This document shows, one piece after another, positions 5,424 through 6,211 of a DNA stretch of 6,211 nt. The stretch is from Bacillota bacterium (GTDB lineage Bacteria; Bacillota_E; Sulfobacillia; Sulfobacillales; Sulfobacillaceae), in the NCBI GenBank assembly GCA_021802375.1, contig JAKAAL010000277.1, positions 1-6,211 of the forward strand, read 5' to 3'. Numbering within the stretch: the first letter of the stretch is position 1; every line of letters begins with the position of its first letter. The translations under genes and the position numbers were made by a program. A model generated the notes under the pieces. The model saw only the letters and a program-made list of their open reading frames with translations. It ran no database searches and was not told the DNA's origin.

Positions 5424-6211
5424 ATTCGCCCACCTGGCTGGATGCCTTGGCCAAGACCCACTACCTTCACCAGGACCAACTCTCCCAGTACTTTGCCTTT
5501 CGGCTAGAGCACGTGAAAGCGGCTAATCACCCTGACGTGGTGATCTATCAAAATGCACTCTGGTGGAAAGACGCCTTTCGCCAGGCCAGGCATGTTGGCC
5601 ATCGCCGTTTAGTCGCTGAAATCTATTGCCGGCTAATACCCGCGCAGTCCACATGGCAAGTCTGTTCGGGGATGACGTCGCCCCAAGCCGATGCGATCCT
5701 AAAAACCGATTTAGGTCCAATTTATCTCGAGGCCGATACCGGCAAAGAGAATCGCCGCCAGTGGGCGACTAAGCTAAGCCAGTATCAACAACTTCGTCAG
5801 GGCGCCCTGTGGGTGATCGCCGAAGGCGGATCTCTGAGGCTCGAGCGCTTGGAGCAATGGGTGAGCGACGCAAATCTCAGACTTCCCTGGGCTCTCACCC
5901 CCATCGCCGACGTGGGTTCGGCCTGGCCACGGTTTGAAGGCCTGGCCCCAAAGGCCCTCGAGCCTGAGGATCCGTCACCCCACCTGGAAGTTTGGCAGGA
6001 ATACCACCGTCTTGGCCCTGACGAGATCCCTCCGGAACACGTGAAATCCCTTCTAGATCAGGGAGTCATCGAGGAACGGGCGCGTCAGCGCTTGCATAAT
6101 GGAGTCATTCATCACTATGGGAAAAAGACGTTCTGCCAGCAGATGACTCGCCGCGTCAAGCCGGGCGCGACGGGCCATAAGAGCGAAGAGCCCAGCGGAA
6201 GAAATCAGGAG
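5420..6211 (+). CDS. Replication-relaxation-like mobile-element protein, 3' end may be outside window
   Basis: The ATG at 5420 overlaps the coupling-ATPase stop by 4 nt (ATGA), indicating translational coupling. Open for 264 codons to the right edge with no stop. Residues 3-26 (WLDALAKTHYLHQDQLSQYF core) look like the winged-helix opening of Replication-relaxation (Replic_Relax) family proteins. Residues 89-123 show the family-like core: a DAIL strand, then IYLEADTGKENRRQW and the helix TKLSQYQQL, comparable to the usual 'ELDRGT ... KL..Y' pattern. GALWVIAEGG (128-137) is the next strand. The D91 ... E104-x-D106 arrangement recalls a PD-(D/E)XK fold without the usual lysine, so catalysis is doubtful. 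Members commonly sit beside TraG-like ATPases in conjugative and integrative elements of Gram-positive bacteria. The hydrophilic tail (248-264) suggests the C-terminus is near. Assignment rests on remembered family pattern and context, so it is moderate. Confidence 0.65.
   Translation, partial: MNSPTWLDALAKTHYLHQDQLSQYFAFRLEHVKAANHPDVVIYQNALWWKDAFRQARHVGHRRLVAEIYCRLIPAQSTWQVCSGMTSPQADAILKTDLGPIYLEADTGKENRRQWATKLSQYQQLRQGALWVIAEGGSLRLERLEQWVSDANLRLPWALTPIADVGSAWPRFEGLAPKALEPEDPSPHLEVWQEYHRLGPDEIPPEHVKSLLDQGVIEERARQRLHNGVIHHYGKKTFCQQMTRRVKPGATGHKSEEPSGRNQE
6206..6211 (+). promoter_or_regulatory. Possible ribosome binding site of a further gene beyond the edge
   Basis: CAGGAG in the last six bases resembles a Shine-Dalgarno sequence and follows a hydrophilic tail-like stretch of the preceding reading frame. 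It could serve a third operon gene starting just outside. It may equally be ordinary Gln-Glu coding sequence. Confidence 0.2.

Overview
The window looks like chromosomal DNA from a bacterium with moderately GC-rich DNA. Strong GGAGG-type ribosome binding sites, a GTG start, a secreted Asp-box propeller protein and an AlgC-type sugar phosphomutase would fit a Sulfobacillus-like or related member of the Bacillota. That assignment is an impression from gene style only; no rRNA or other marker gene is present.

Layout, left to right. (1) Positions 1-993, minus strand: the first 331 codons of an NCS1-family purine/cytosine-type permease, running off the left edge. (2) Positions 994-1183: a divergent intergenic region. 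It holds a good sigma-A-type promoter for the permease, whose -10 box lies inside a perfect 8-bp inverted repeat (candidate operator). It also holds small alternative hairpins and the ribosome binding site of the next gene. (3) Positions 1184-2575, plus: a complete phosphomannomutase/phosphoglucomutase of 463 residues with every catalytic loop intact. (4) Positions 2576-2725: a perfect 12-bp stem-loop without a T-tract, then a possible ECF-type or sigma-A -10 promoter. (5) Positions 2726-3817, plus: a predicted secreted beta-propeller protein with Asp-box (BNR/Ycf48-like) repeats. (6) Positions 3818-3959: a short spacer with no convincing promoter or terminator. (7) Positions 3960-5423, plus: a membrane-anchored VirD4/TraG-type coupling ATPase. 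(8) Positions 5420 to the right edge, plus: a translationally coupled gene (ATGA overlap) that resembles the Replication-relaxation family of mobile-element proteins.

How the genes relate. The permease and the phosphomutase are housekeeping or metabolic genes (nucleobase-type uptake; sugar-phosphate supply for cell-surface glycans). They are divergently transcribed and have no obvious functional link. The propeller protein is an orphan exported protein. The last two genes form the one clear operon and are the accessory part of the window. A TraG/VirD4-like motor next to a DNA-binding-type protein suggests the left end of a DNA-transfer or mobile-element module that continues to the right. No relaxase, integrase, attachment site, tRNA, IS element or CRISPR array is visible.
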